From positions 1 through 13,169 of the forward strand of contig DASUFE010000113.1 in the NCBI GenBank assembly GCA_036274675.1: 13,169 bases of DNA. Reading direction: 5' to 3'. The stretch is from DASUFE01 sp036274675. Its GTDB lineage: Bacteria > Pseudomonadota > Gammaproteobacteria > HTCC5015. Of the stretch, positions 1-6,892 are shown piece by piece. A program made the translations under genes and the position numbers. Below the pieces are notes generated by a model. It did not search any database. It was not told the DNA's origin and saw nothing but the letters and a program-made list of their open reading frames with translations. Numbering within the stretch: position 1 is the first letter of the stretch; every line of letters starts with the position of its first letter.

Positions 1-416
1 TGAAAGTCACCATCGAATGGCGCAAGCGGCCCGTGTTCATCGTACGCCGCACTCCGGAAATGCTGGCTTCCCTGGAGGAAGTCGAGCCCCTGCTGGAAGA
101 TCCCACATCCGAGAAGGCCGCAAACCAGCCCGATTACGCGCAGAATCCCGCCCGCTCGATCAAGCCCGAATACCTGGTCATGGTGGGCGTCTGTACCCAT
201 CTGGGCTGCTCGCCGACCTACCGTCCGGACGTGGCGCCACAGGACCTGGGCGAAGAGTGGAAGGGCGGTTTCTTCTGCCCCTGCCACGGTTCCAAGTTCG
301 ACCTCGCCGGCCGCGTTTATAAAGGTGTACCGGCGCCGACCAATATGCGGATACCGCCTTACCGTTTTGTGTCCGATTCCGTGATCCGGATCGGCGAAGA
401 TCAGGAGGCCGCATGA
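1..416 (+). CDS. petA: Ubiquinol-cytochrome c reductase iron-sulfur (Rieske) subunit, 3' part
   Basis: This is the C-terminal 137 residues of the Rieske [2Fe-2S] subunit of cytochrome bc1; complete codons begin at position 3 and the N-terminal signal/anchor lies upstream of the window. Both cluster-binding boxes are visible: box I CTHLGC (positions 192-209) and box II CPCHGS (276-293), which give the two Cys and two His ligands plus the disulfide pair. The opening EWRKRPVFIVRRT is typical of the domain just after the membrane hinge. In the complex this head domain swings between the quinol-oxidising Qo site on cytochrome b and the heme of cytochrome c1, on the periplasmic side. Its TGA overlaps the ATG of petB (ATGA, 413-416), showing operon organisation and probable translational coupling. 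Identification is very secure. Confidence 0.97.
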   Translation, partial: KVTIEWRKRPVFIVRRTPEMLASLEEVEPLLEDPTSEKAANQPDYAQNPARSIKPEYLVMVGVCTHLGCSPTYRPDVAPQDLGEEWKGGFFCPCHGSKFDLAGRVYKGVPAPTNMRIPPYRFVSDSVIRIGEDQEAA

Positions 417-1657
417 AACAGCAGAGCACTCTGACAAGCGCCCTGAACTGGCTGGATGAGCGCTTGCCGCTGACCAAATTCTGGCGCGGCGCGATGACCG
501 AATACTACGCGCCCAAGAATTTCAATATCTGGTATTTCTTCGGTTCCCTGGCGCTGGTGGTGCTGGTACTGCAGATCGTGACCGGCATTTTCCTGACCAT
601 GAACTACAAGCCGGACGCCAACCTGGCTTTCGGTTCAGTCGAGTACATCATGCGCGACGTGGAATGGGGCTGGTTGATCCGCTACATGCATTCCACCGGG
701 GCTTCGGCTTTCTTCGTCGTGGTGTATCTGCACATGTTCCGCGCCCTGCTGTACGGTTCCTACAAGCAGCCGCGCGAACTGTTGTGGATCTTCGGCATGC
801 TGATTTATCTGACGCTGATGGGCGAGGCCTTCTTCGGCTACCTGCTGCCCTGGGGCCAGATGTCCTACTGGGGCGCGCAGGTCATCATCAACCTGTTCGG
901 CGCGGTGCCGTTCATCGGCGAGGATCTGGCGATCTGGATCCGCGGCGACTACGTGGTATCGGATATCACGCTCAACCGCTTTTTCGCCCTGCACGTGATC
1001 GCGCTGCCGCTGGCGCTGCTGGGCCTGGTGGTCGCCCACCTGGTCGCGTTGCGCGAGGTCGGTTCCAACAACCCCGACGGCATCGAGATCAAGAAAACCA
1101 AGAACAAGAACGGCGTTCCGCTGGACGGCATCCCGTTCCATCCTTATTACACCGTGAAGGATATTTTCGGCGTCGGCGTGTTCCTGTTCGTGTTCGCCGT
1201 GGTCGTGTTCTTCATGCCGGAAATGGGCGGCTATTTCCTCGAGCACGCCAACTTTATTCCGGCCGATAATCTGAAGACGCCGGAGCACATTGCGCCCCTG
1301 TGGTATTTCACGCCTTTCTATTCGATCCTGCGGGCGATACCGCCCATGTTCCAATCCCAGTTCCCGGGCGTGCTGGCGATGGGTGTCGCGGTGGTGATCC
1401 TGTTCTTCCTGCCCTGGATCGATCGCAATCCGGTCAAATCGATCCGCTACCGCTCCGCCGCCTACAAGTGGCTGCTGGTGGTCTTCGTGATATCGTTCAT
1501 CGGCCTGGGCTATCTGGGCACCAAGCCCGCCGACGGGATACGCCCCTTGCTGGCGCGGATTTATACCGTAGGTTATTTCGGCTTCTTCATCGCCCTTTAT
1601 TTCATCAGCAAGAACGAAAAGAACAAAATCGTACCGGACAGGGTGACCTACAAATGA
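413..1657 (+). CDS. petB: Cytochrome b subunit of the cytochrome bc1 complex
   Basis: The 414-residue, strongly hydrophobic protein is the quinol-oxidising and quinone-reducing core of complex III. The four heme-ligand histidines are H93 and H107 (14 apart) and H194 and H209 (15 apart). The segments LPWGQMSYWGAQVI (about 145-158) and EVGSNNPDG (about 215-223) are family hallmarks. The Qo-site tetrapeptide is P-L-W-Y at residues 295-298, where mitochondria and many alphaproteobacteria have PEWY. The length matches full-length eight-helix bc1 cytochrome b, not the split b6/subunit IV form. The start ATG overlaps the petA stop, and its own stop overlaps the petC start, so the three genes form one transcriptional unit. 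Confidence 0.98.
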   Translation: MKQQSTLTSALNWLDERLPLTKFWRGAMTEYYAPKNFNIWYFFGSLALVVLVLQIVTGIFLTMNYKPDANLAFGSVEYIMRDVEWGWLIRYMHSTGASAFFVVVYLHMFRALLYGSYKQPRELLWIFGMLIYLTLMGEAFFGYLLPWGQMSYWGAQVIINLFGAVPFIGEDLAIWIRGDYVVSDITLNRFFALHVIALPLALLGLVVAHLVALREVGSNNPDGIEIKKTKNKNGVPLDGIPFHPYYTVKDIFGVGVFLFVFAVVVFFMPEMGGYFLEHANFIPADNLKTPEHIAPLWYFTPFYSILRAIPPMFQSQFPGVLAMGVAVVILFFLPWIDRNPVKSIRYRSAAYKWLLVVFVISFIGLGYLGTKPADGIRPLLARIYTVGYFGFFIALYFISKNEKNKIVPDRVTYK

Positions 1658-2409
1658 AAACACTGTTTCTGATTCTGGGTTTATTGCTGCCGGTTGCCGG
1701 CCTGGCTTCGGAGTCGGGCTTTCCCATGGAAGAGGCCAAGGTTGACCAGGCTGACAAGGCTTCGCTGCAACGTGGTGCGAAGTATTTCGTGAATTACTGC
1801 ATGGGCTGCCATTCATTGCAGTACCTGCGTTATAACCGCCTGGCCGAGGATCTGGGCCTGACCGATGAGCAGGTGCGTGACAACCTGATTTTCACCCATG
1901 ACGACGAGGGTGCGCCCACCAAGATCGGCGATACCATGAAGATCGCGATGGACAAATGGTATGGAAAGACCGCCTTCGGCACCCTGCCGCCGGACCTGAC
2001 ACTGGTCACCCGCTGGCGCAGCCCGGACTGGGTCTACAACTACCTGCGCGATTTCTACCTCGATGAGACCAAGCAGTGGGGCGTCAACAACGCCATGTTC
2101 CCGAACGTCGGCATGCCGCACGTGCTGTGGGAACTGCAGGGTTGGCAGAAGCCGGTATACGAAGACCGGGTCGACCAGCATGGCAAAACGCACAAGGTGC
2201 TGGTAAAGCTGGAGCAGGTGCAGCCCGGCAAGATGACTCCGGCCGAATTCGACCGGGCGGCGCTCGATATCACCAATTTTCTTAGCTATGCCGCCGAGCC
2301 CGCGCGCAAGACGCGTTATCTGGTGGGTTTCTGGGTGCTGTTCTTCCTGCTGATACTGTCCGCGATCGCCTATTTACTGAAGAATGAATATTGGCGCGAT
2401 GTTAAATAA
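1654..2409 (+). CDS. petC: Cytochrome c1 subunit of the cytochrome bc1 complex
   Basis: This 251-residue c-type cytochrome accepts electrons from the Rieske centre and passes them to soluble or membrane cytochrome c. Residues 1-18 form a Sec signal peptide with likely cleavage around residues 18-20. The heme attachment site CMGCH is at residues 49-53. M154 in NVGMPHVLWE is the expected sixth iron ligand. A C-terminal membrane helix spans about 222-241 and is followed by a short positively charged tail (LLKNEYWRDVK). The ATG at 1654 is chosen because it makes the ATGA overlap with petB and starts the signal peptide; the open frame continues upstream inside petB but has no meaning there. It is the last gene of petABC, and sspA starts 42 bases later. 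Confidence 0.97.
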   Translation: MKTLFLILGLLLPVAGLASESGFPMEEAKVDQADKASLQRGAKYFVNYCMGCHSLQYLRYNRLAEDLGLTDEQVRDNLIFTHDDEGAPTKIGDTMKIAMDKWYGKTAFGTLPPDLTLVTRWRSPDWVYNYLRDFYLDETKQWGVNNAMFPNVGMPHVLWELQGWQKPVYEDRVDQHGKTHKVLVKLEQVQPGKMTPAEFDRAALDITNFLSYAAEPARKTRYLVGFWVLFFLLILSAIAYLLKNEYWRDVK

Positions 2410-2451
2410 AGCGCCTCATAACCGGTACGAAAGAGCTGTCGCCGCCCGACC

Positions 2452-3051
2452 ATGATGACCCTTTATTCAGAACCGGACAGCCCCCTGAGCCACCGTACGC
2501 GTATTGTACTGGCTGAGAAGGATATAGCGGTCGAGGTACTGGATGTGGACCCGGCCAACAAGCCGGAGGATCTGCTGGCTCTCAACCCTTACGAGATCAT
2601 GCCAACCCTCGTTGACCGTGAGCTGACCCTGTATGACTCGCGGGTCATCATGGAATACCTGGACGAACGCTTTCCACATCCGCCGCTGTTGCCGGTAGAC
2701 CCCGTGTCGCGTGCGCGCTGCCGGCTGGCGCTTTACCGGGTCGAGCAGGACTGGTACACGCTGCTTCGGGATATCGAGGGCGGCGGCGAATCCGACAAGC
2801 AAAAAGCGCGCAAGTATCTGCGCGAGAGTGTTCTCTCGATCGGACCCATCGTGGAGAAGATGCCGTACTTTATGTACGAGGAATTCACCATTGTAGATTG
2901 CACAATCGCGCCGGTACTCTGGCGTCTCAATCATTACGGCATAGAATTGCCGCCCCAGTCCAAGGCTGTATTCAAGTACGCGGAACGCCTGTTCGCACGG
3001 CCGTCCTTCAAATCCAGCCTTTCGGACCTCGAAAAGCAGATGCGGGTCTGA
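2452..3051 (+). CDS. sspA: Stringent starvation protein A (GST-fold RNA polymerase-associated regulator)
   Basis: The protein has 199 residues with an N-terminal thioredoxin-like domain (about 1-75) and a helical GST C-terminal domain. In E. coli, SspA binds RNA polymerase during starvation and affects acid tolerance and stationary-phase gene expression; it is not an active glutathione transferase. Family landmarks are RIVLAEK (17-23), IMPTL (49-53) and FPHPPLLPVDPV (74-85), which contains the conserved Pro-His-Pro surface pocket, and also EQDWYTL and the near-terminal SLSDLEKQMRV. ATG codons occur at 2452 and 2455. An in-frame stop at 2419-2421 rules out a longer N-terminus with a standard start, making this copy shorter at the N-terminus than E. 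coli SspA (about 212 residues). The Shine-Dalgarno sequence is weak. Its position after petABC matches the order I recall in Pseudomonas. Confidence 0.95.
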   Translation: MMTLYSEPDSPLSHRTRIVLAEKDIAVEVLDVDPANKPEDLLALNPYEIMPTLVDRELTLYDSRVIMEYLDERFPHPPLLPVDPVSRARCRLALYRVEQDWYTLLRDIEGGGESDKQKARKYLRESVLSIGPIVEKMPYFMYEEFTIVDCTIAPVLWRLNHYGIELPPQSKAVFKYAERLFARPSFKSSLSDLEKQMRV

Positions 3052-3151
3052 ACCGCTTTAGTGCTTTTTTCCTTAAAGCAGCCCCGTCGAAACCCCGATT
3101 TTTAAGGGTGGCCGTTGTCTATTGGGGCGGCATTGGCTACTCTTAGTCCAT

Positions 3152-3529
3152 ATGAATTCCAGCCGACCTTACCTTATCCGCGCCATCTATCAATGGATCG
3201 TGGATAACGGGACTACACCCCACTTGCTCGTGGATGCTTCGCTGCCCGGGGTCCGTGTCCCGCGCGAATACGTTGAGAACGAAAAGATTATCCTGAACAT
3301 CGGGCCTATGGCCGCGCACGGGCTGCAGCTGGGCAACGAACAGATCGACTTCAGTGCCCGCTTCGCGGGCAAGTCTTCGCACGTAACCGTACCGGTGCAG
3401 TCGGTACTGGCGATCTATGCCCGCGAGAACGGCCAGGGCATGGTGTTCAATGAAGAACGCCGCAAGGACCCGGCTTCCGGGGCTTCCAAGGAAAAACCCA
3501 AGAAACCCCATTTGCGGGTCGTGAAATAA
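3152..3529 (+). CDS. sspB: ClpXP protease specificity-enhancing factor SspB
   Basis: SspB tethers ssrA-tagged and some other substrates (for example RseA fragments in E. coli) to ClpXP. The 125-residue product has the folded substrate-binding domain at about 5-100 (PYLIRAIYQWIVDNG, then TPHLLVDAS, GVRVPREYV, ILNIGPMA, FSARFAGK). A charged flexible linker follows, ending in KPHLRVVK, whose last five residues match the ClpX-binding tail of the family (LRVVK). The ATG at 3152 is chosen because MNSSRPYLIRAIYQW aligns with the family start; an upstream TTG at 3122 would add a non-conserved stretch. It lies 100 bases after sspA in the usual sspAB arrangement. Conserved synteny stops here: the next gene is neither dolP nor diaA. 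Confidence 0.95.
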   Translation: MNSSRPYLIRAIYQWIVDNGTTPHLLVDASLPGVRVPREYVENEKIILNIGPMAAHGLQLGNEQIDFSARFAGKSSHVTVPVQSVLAIYARENGQGMVFNEERRKDPASGASKEKPKKPHLRVVK

Positions 3530-3562
3530 GAACGCCACGTTGCCACGACTTTATTATTTCTG

Positions 3563-3582
3563 TCTCTCGCAAAGACGCCAGG
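3563..3582 (+). repeat. TCTCGC-type short dispersed repeat, copy A (after sspB)
   Basis: The core reads TCTCTCGCAAAGACGCCAGG. It lies about 33 bases after the sspB stop, behind an AT-rich run (TTATTATTTCTG). Three relatives occur at 4032-4057 (+), 5871-5890 (+) and 8449-8475 (-). All share TCTCGC followed by purine-rich GA(C/G)GC units, and all read in the same direction as the gene they follow. Confidence 0.6.
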
Positions 3583-3608
3583 AATTAAAATACACCTTAC
3601 TTCTTATT

Positions 3609-3650
3609 CCCCCTTCGCGCCGAAGGGGATGGCGAAGCTAGGGGGATGAG
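3609..3650 (+). repeat. CCCCCTTC palindromic (REP-like) repeat, left copy
   Basis: A perfect 8-base inverted repeat, CCCCTTCG (3610-3617) and CGAAGGGG (3621-3628), has a 3-base CGC loop. It is followed by ATGGCGAAGCTAGGGGGATG. The same block, with minor differences (ATGGCTGAAAGCCAGGGGGATG), occurs on the opposite strand at 8354-8398. The two copies are therefore in inverted orientation about 4.7 kb apart. This looks like a dispersed REP-like intergenic element; it lies between sspB and the DUF1272 gene. Confidence 0.65.
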
Positions 3651-3654
3651 ACGT

Positions 3655-3684
3655 GTAGGTTGTGGTGAGTTACGCCTCAACAAC
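3655..3684. repeat. Degenerate GTAGGTTG...CAACAAC inverted-repeat element
   Basis: The segment begins GTAGGTTGTGGTGAG and ends GCCTCAACAAC. Its outer arms GTTGT and ACAAC are perfectly complementary and the interior is partly so. It resembles a decayed member of the GTAGGTTGGGT...ACCCAAC repeats common in proteobacterial intergenic DNA; that resemblance is from memory. It sits directly before the Shine-Dalgarno of the DUF1272 gene. Confidence 0.3.
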
Positions 3685-3713
3685 ATAATCAGGGGAAATT
3701 CAGGGAAAACATC

Positions 3714-4022
3714 ATGCTCGAACTGCGCCCCACCTGCGAACACTGCAACAAGCTGCTGCCGCCGGATTCGACGGAGGCGATGATCTGTTCCTTCGAATGC
3801 ACTTTCTGCAAGCCCTGCGTCAACAAGATCCTGGACAACGTCTGCCCCAACTGCGGCGGCGGTTTCCAGCCGCGGCCGATTCGCCCGGTGAATAACTGGA
3901 AGGGCGGCGATTATCTGGGCAATTATCCGCCGAGCGACAAAATCAAACACCGGCCAGTGGACCTCGAGGCCCACGCCAAATTCGCGGAGCCGATCAAAAA
4001 AATCCCCCCGCAAAAAAGATAG
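3714..4022 (+). CDS. DUF1272 small cysteine-rich zinc-ribbon protein
   Basis: This 102-residue protein matches my recollection of DUF1272 (MLELRP.C..C...LPPDS..A.ICSFECTFC..C). Eight cysteines occur as C8/C11, C25/C29, C32/C35 and C44/C47, enough for two zinc sites; the CPNCGGGF segment (44-51) is a classic zinc knuckle. The tail from about residue 55 is rich in Pro, Lys and Arg and is probably flexible. No enzymatic motif, signal peptide or membrane segment is visible, so it is presumably cytosolic, and its role is not established. A Shine-Dalgarno CAGGGA (3701-3706) lies 7 bases before the ATG. Repeat elements flank the gene on both sides, consistent with an accessory cassette. Confidence 0.88.
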   Translation: MLELRPTCEHCNKLLPPDSTEAMICSFECTFCKPCVNKILDNVCPNCGGGFQPRPIRPVNNWKGGDYLGNYPPSDKIKHRPVDLEAHAKFAEPIKKIPPQKR

Positions 4023-4031
4023 AAAAATATA

Positions 4032-4057
4032 TCTCGCCGGGACGCGGAGACGCAGGG
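4032..4057 (+). repeat. TCTCGC-type short dispersed repeat, copy B (after the DUF1272 gene)
   Basis: The element begins TCTCGCCGGGACGCGGAGAC and lies 10 bases after the DUF1272 stop, behind an AT-rich AGAAAAATATA. It carries two GACGC units, at 4041-4045 and 4049-4053, so it looks internally duplicated. It is in the sense orientation relative to the gene it follows, like the other three copies. Confidence 0.55.
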
Positions 4058-4074
4058 GATGGAATCAAATATAA

Positions 4075-4106
4075 ACCTCTCTTTTCGGGAGAGGAGGGTG
4101 AGGGGG
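4075..4106 (+). repeat. CTCTC/GAGAGG palindromic repeat supplying a ribosome-binding site
   Basis: The inverted repeat CCTCTC...GAGAGG is followed by AGGGTGAGGGGG. A related element occurs on the opposite strand at 8287-8322 (CCCTCTCC...GGAGAGGG followed by ...GTGAGGGG). The purine-rich right half lies about 10 bases before the ATG at 4117 and is the only Shine-Dalgarno-like sequence there, so the repeat probably provides the translation initiation region of that gene. That function is inference. Confidence 0.5.
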
Positions 4107-4116
4107 TATAACCAAA

Positions 4117-5220
4117 ATGTGGTTTATGTTCGGGTTCACCACGTTGATCGCATCCGCGGCTTATGCCCTGGAAGTGCGAATAAACGCGCCTTCGAAGGGA
4201 GGGTTGAAAGACGCCGCCGGTTTTCCCTATTGGTATAAGGTAAGCAGAGGCAAGTACGGAATCACCGGATTTCGCCTGTCCATCAAAGGCCCTTCGGGCT
4301 ACAACTTTTCTTTCAAGAAGGAAACCGGGTCTGACCGTTTTTTCAAACAAATTGGGGTCTGCGCCGAGTATCAGGTTGGTCGTGACGCTTTCGACAAGGC
4401 AATTTACATTGTTTCCGACGACACTTTTCTGTGCGCCCAACTTTCCGGAAACGGGAAACTCACGGCTGAAATTCTCAAATTGTTCCAGGATGGGGAAACT
4501 TTCAGTCGGGAGATAAAGGAACTGCGTTGTGTCTCGGGGTACCTGGTCGCAACTTACAAGGTGCGCAACGATTACACAGAACATCAGATCTTCACCGCGG
4601 CACAGGATGCGGTGCCCATTCTGGCCCGCATCGGAAACGAACTGCAACACGTTGCAGCAAAGCCCGGCGGCAAATGGCGGGACCCCTTCGTAATAAAGGC
4701 TGCTGTCATTCTGGCGATCAGCAGCGCGCTTGCCATCAGCGGATTCATGCAACTGGTCAGGATAGGGTGGACGAAGTTGCCTCTGACCCTGGATACGGGT
4801 CTCTTATGGAGGGATTCGATTTTGGCGGGGGGATTGATCGTTGCGGCACTGATTGTGGCAACGATAATGTCGATAGGGCGCAGCGCCAGAACACATCTGG
4901 TCTTGATCGAACTGCTTTTGTTTGGGGCTTTTGGCGCCGTTGCAACCTCCTTTTCCGAATTGCGCGACATCAACATGGAATTGGATACCGTATCTCACAC
5001 GGAATACAGGGTTCAGCTTTATGACAAATATGTCAGGAAAGGTCGTCATGGTCGCAGCTATTATTTTTCGCTCGAGAACTGGACGGGGGTGGGGACGAGA
5101 AATATCCAGGTTTCGGAAGGTTTGTACGATCAAATACGCGCTGGAGAAAAAGTAATCATTTTGCAAAGGCCGGGGTATCTAGGCTACCGCTGGGTGGAAA
5201 GTATAGCGAGGGGAGGATGA
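4117..5220 (+). CDS. Unrecognised integral membrane protein with extracytoplasmic N-terminal domain
   Basis: I do not recognise a family for these 367 residues. Residues 3-18 are hydrophobic and end AYALEV, resembling a short signal peptide. A soluble region follows (about 20-188), with three cysteines at C82, C106 and C138. Three hydrophobic helices come next, at about 191-214, 233-253 and 259-279, then a C-terminal region (280-367) rich in Tyr and basic residues (DKYVRKGRHGRSYYFSLENW, GEKVIILQRPGYLGYRWV). The frame is stopped just upstream at 4099-4101, so ATG 4117 is the first possible start and lies immediately after a palindromic repeat. By eye its GC content is lower than that of the pet, ssp and lpoA genes, suggesting acquisition. 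yfcF starts 12 bases after its stop, so the two may be cotranscribed. The frame is long and coherent; the function is unknown. Confidence 0.8.
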   Translation: MWFMFGFTTLIASAAYALEVRINAPSKGGLKDAAGFPYWYKVSRGKYGITGFRLSIKGPSGYNFSFKKETGSDRFFKQIGVCAEYQVGRDAFDKAIYIVSDDTFLCAQLSGNGKLTAEILKLFQDGETFSREIKELRCVSGYLVATYKVRNDYTEHQIFTAAQDAVPILARIGNELQHVAAKPGGKWRDPFVIKAAVILAISSALAISGFMQLVRIGWTKLPLTLDTGLLWRDSILAGGLIVAALIVATIMSIGRSARTHLVLIELLLFGAFGAVATSFSELRDINMELDTVSHTEYRVQLYDKYVRKGRHGRSYYFSLENWTGVGTRNIQVSEGLYDQIRAGEKVIILQRPGYLGYRWVESIARGG

Positions 5221-5232
5221 AACAAAGCGCTT

Positions 5233-5868
5233 ATGAATGATTTAACCCTCTACGTCGACTCTAAATTCACCAGCCCTTTCGCGATGTCGGTGTTTGTGGC
5301 TTTGAAGGAGAAGAGTCTGCCCTTCGAGATCAGCACGGTGGATCTGTATGCCGGAGAGCAGCATAAGGCGGATTACGCGAAACTGTCGGTGACGCAACGC
5401 GTGCCGACGCTGGTGCATGGCGATTTTAAATTATCGGAATCCTCCGCCATCACCGAATATCTGGAAGAAGTATTTCCCGCGCCCAGCTATCCCCAGGTAT
5501 ACCCAGGCAATATTCGCGAGCGCGCAAAGGCGCGCCAGGTGCAAGCCTGGCTGCGCAGTGATTTTCTGCCCATCCGCGAAGAACGCAGCACCGAAACCAT
5601 TTTTATCAAGCGCGCCGACAAGCCCCTGTCCAAAGAGGCGCAGGTATCGGCCGCGAAATTATTCGCGGGTCTTGACAGGCTGATAAAAGACGGCGCTCTG
5701 AACCTGTTCAACGAATGGTGCGTCGCCGATACCGATCTCGCGCTGATGCTCAACCGATTGCTCGCCAATGGCCACGAAGTTCCACCCAGGCTGGCGGCTT
5801 ATGCCAGGCATCAATGGCAGAGAAAATCGGTGCAGGAATGGATCGGTCAAAAAAGGCCAAACAAATAA
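5233..5868 (+). CDS. yfcF: YfcF-like glutathione S-transferase
   Basis: The 211-residue GST-fold protein resembles E. coli YfcF, a glutathione transferase with peroxidase and disulfide-reductase activity. The N-terminal thioredoxin-like domain (about 3-82) carries RVPTL with the cis-proline P58 and the glutathione gamma-glutamyl binding segment SESSAI (68-73). The C-terminal helical domain has ARQVQAWLRSDFLPIREERS (about 100-119) and NEWCVADTDLALMLNRL (about 160-176), both nearly identical to my recollection of YfcF. A TSPFAMS segment (13-19) lies where the catalytic Ser/Cys of GSTs is found. It is probably cytosolic. It starts 12 bases after the membrane-protein gene; the nearest GGGAGGA is about 17 bases upstream, so initiation may depend on coupling. 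Confidence 0.9.
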   Translation: MNDLTLYVDSKFTSPFAMSVFVALKEKSLPFEISTVDLYAGEQHKADYAKLSVTQRVPTLVHGDFKLSESSAITEYLEEVFPAPSYPQVYPGNIRERAKARQVQAWLRSDFLPIREERSTETIFIKRADKPLSKEAQVSAAKLFAGLDRLIKDGALNLFNEWCVADTDLALMLNRLLANGHEVPPRLAAYARHQWQRKSVQEWIGQKRPNK

Positions 5869-5870
5869 TA

Positions 5871-5890
5871 TCTCTCGCGGAGGCGCGGCG
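5871..5890 (+). repeat. TCTCGC-type short dispersed repeat, copy C (after yfcF)
   Basis: TCTCTCGCGGAGGCGCGGCG begins 3 bases after the yfcF stop, behind AAATAATA. It is in the sense orientation relative to yfcF. It is the most GC-altered copy but keeps the TCTCTCGC head and the GAGGCGC unit. Confidence 0.5.
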
Positions 5891-5895
5891 CGGGC

Positions 5896-5916
5896 ACAAA
5901 GCATTTTCCGCTTTGT
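5896..5916 (+). other. Stem-loop downstream of yfcF
   Basis: A perfect 7-base inverted repeat, ACAAAGC (5896-5902) and GCTTTGT (5910-5916), has a 7-base ATTTTCC loop. No T-run follows, so it is at best a weak or factor-assisted 3' end signal for the yfcF transcript. Confidence 0.3.
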
Positions 5917-6142
5917 ATTCTGAATCTGCGGCGAATTTGGATGATGGGCCAAAGAAATTAATACCGGATTGGCAGTGGCTTTCGTTGTTGTAAAATTTTA
6001 TTTCCGAGTCTTCTTATTCCCGCCACTAAATATGCTTTTTATCGGTTTCTTAATCAATCTTTTTGCTCGGTGTTCCCTGTGCCTCGATCTCCGTTCCAGA
6101 TCGATTCTGCTGATTGCTGTAATCGTCCGTGAGAGTTCCTTC
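5917..6142. other. Intergenic region between convergent yfcF and the 6143-6832 gene
   Basis: This AT-richer spacer lies between two convergent genes. Its only structure is a perfect 7-base inverted repeat, TCGATCT (6084-6090) and AGATCGA (6098-6104), with a 7-base loop, about 40 bases past the stop of the minus-strand gene. It lacks a T-tract, so a terminator role is uncertain. No convincing gene is seen. Confidence 0.35.
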
Positions 6143-6832
6143 TTAATGTTTTTCCCACAATGACAAACTCGCGCTGGACCAGCTGAAGCCCGCATCGTTC
6201 TTGTTTAACCATTTCGCCTGATTCTTTTCGGTATCCGGATTGGCGAATTTGAAATGCGCCCACTGGCTGCCGTCGTGGGTGAGCGTCCATTCCGGGTCGG
6301 CGAGTCCGTCGACATTTTTGGTATAGAGGTAGGCGACAACTATGTCCAGAAAATCGAATTCACCTTTCGGTATCGCGAAGGATATTTCGTCGTTGGTTCT
6401 GTCTTTCGGGTCCCACCAGTTATTGTCGATACCGTCGAGCATGCGTTGTTCGGCGACAATCTCCGACGAGGCGACTGGCGCGTAATTGCGGTAGACGCCA
6501 GGCTCCGCTGGGCTGTCGGGGATTACGTTGTCCCGGTTGCCGCGTTGTGTCGGGGCGGCGATGCGCCGGCCTTTCACAGTGAGCCATTCGGCCGGCACGT
6601 AGATGCGGCGGTTGGATGGATTCGAGGCGTTAATGACGCCTCTGACCATGATAAGGCCGTCTTTCTCGCCGGCGTATTCGAGCCGCACGTCCAGTTCCAG
6701 CGCGGTGGGTTCATGCGCGGGTTTGATGAATTCCTTGAAGAAGAATTCGTAGGAAGTCCAGGCGACGGTGAAAACAATCACCGCCATCTGCAGGGTTTCC
6801 TTGAACTGTTTGCCCTTGCCGTCTTCACTCAT
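6143..6832 (-). CDS. Unrecognised membrane-anchored protein
   Basis: I cannot assign a family to this 229-residue product. A charged start (MSEDGKGKQFKET) precedes one membrane helix at about residues 14-33 (LQMAVIVFTVAWTSYEFFF). The remaining 195 residues look soluble and lie on the far side, most likely periplasmic. The first part (about 44-95) contains hydrophobic-alternating segments (LELDVRLEY, GLIMVRGVINASNPSNRRIYV, EWLTVKGRRI) suggestive of a beta-sandwich. The C-terminal part is Trp- and Asn/Asp-rich, with no cysteines. The ATG has AAGGA about 9 bases upstream on the minus strand. The gene follows crcB by 60 bases on the same strand, so it is probably its operon partner. No role in fluoride handling is known to me. 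Confidence 0.78.
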   Translation of the reverse strand: MSEDGKGKQFKETLQMAVIVFTVAWTSYEFFFKEFIKPAHEPTALELDVRLEYAGEKDGLIMVRGVINASNPSNRRIYVPAEWLTVKGRRIAAPTQRGNRDNVIPDSPAEPGVYRNYAPVASSEIVAEQRMLDGIDNNWWDPKDRTNDEISFAIPKGEFDFLDIVVAYLYTKNVDGLADPEWTLTHDGSQWAHFKFANPDTEKNQAKWLNKNDAGFSWSSASLSLWEKH

Positions 6833-6892
6833 TGTTGTTTCCTTGTTGTTATTGTTAAGCCCTGTAAACCCTTCCGTGGGAGCGGAGCGGGT

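Noticed and set aside
635..1816. Long open frame on the minus strand opposite petB (393 codons)
   Set aside because: It lies wholly antisense to a secure cytochrome b gene. Its product is rich in His, Arg, Gln and Asp with no recognisable domain, as expected for the complement of a hydrophobic GC-rich gene.
3055..3079. GCTTTA...TAAAGC inverted repeat between sspA and sspB
   Set aside because: Six-base arms with a long loop containing the T-run, not followed by one. It does not look like a terminator, and sspAB are expected to be cotranscribed.
3994..4752. Minus-strand open frame of 252 codons overlapping the 4117 gene
   Set aside because: It runs through two intergenic repeats and opposite the better-supported plus-strand membrane gene. 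It shows no domain, and its tail is translated repeat sequence.
5969..6163. Short hydrophobic plus-strand frame (64 codons) after yfcF
   Set aside because: It has no Shine-Dalgarno, begins in AT-rich spacer, and overlaps the end of the minus-strand 6143 gene. The hydrophobicity is likely a by-product of T-rich DNA.
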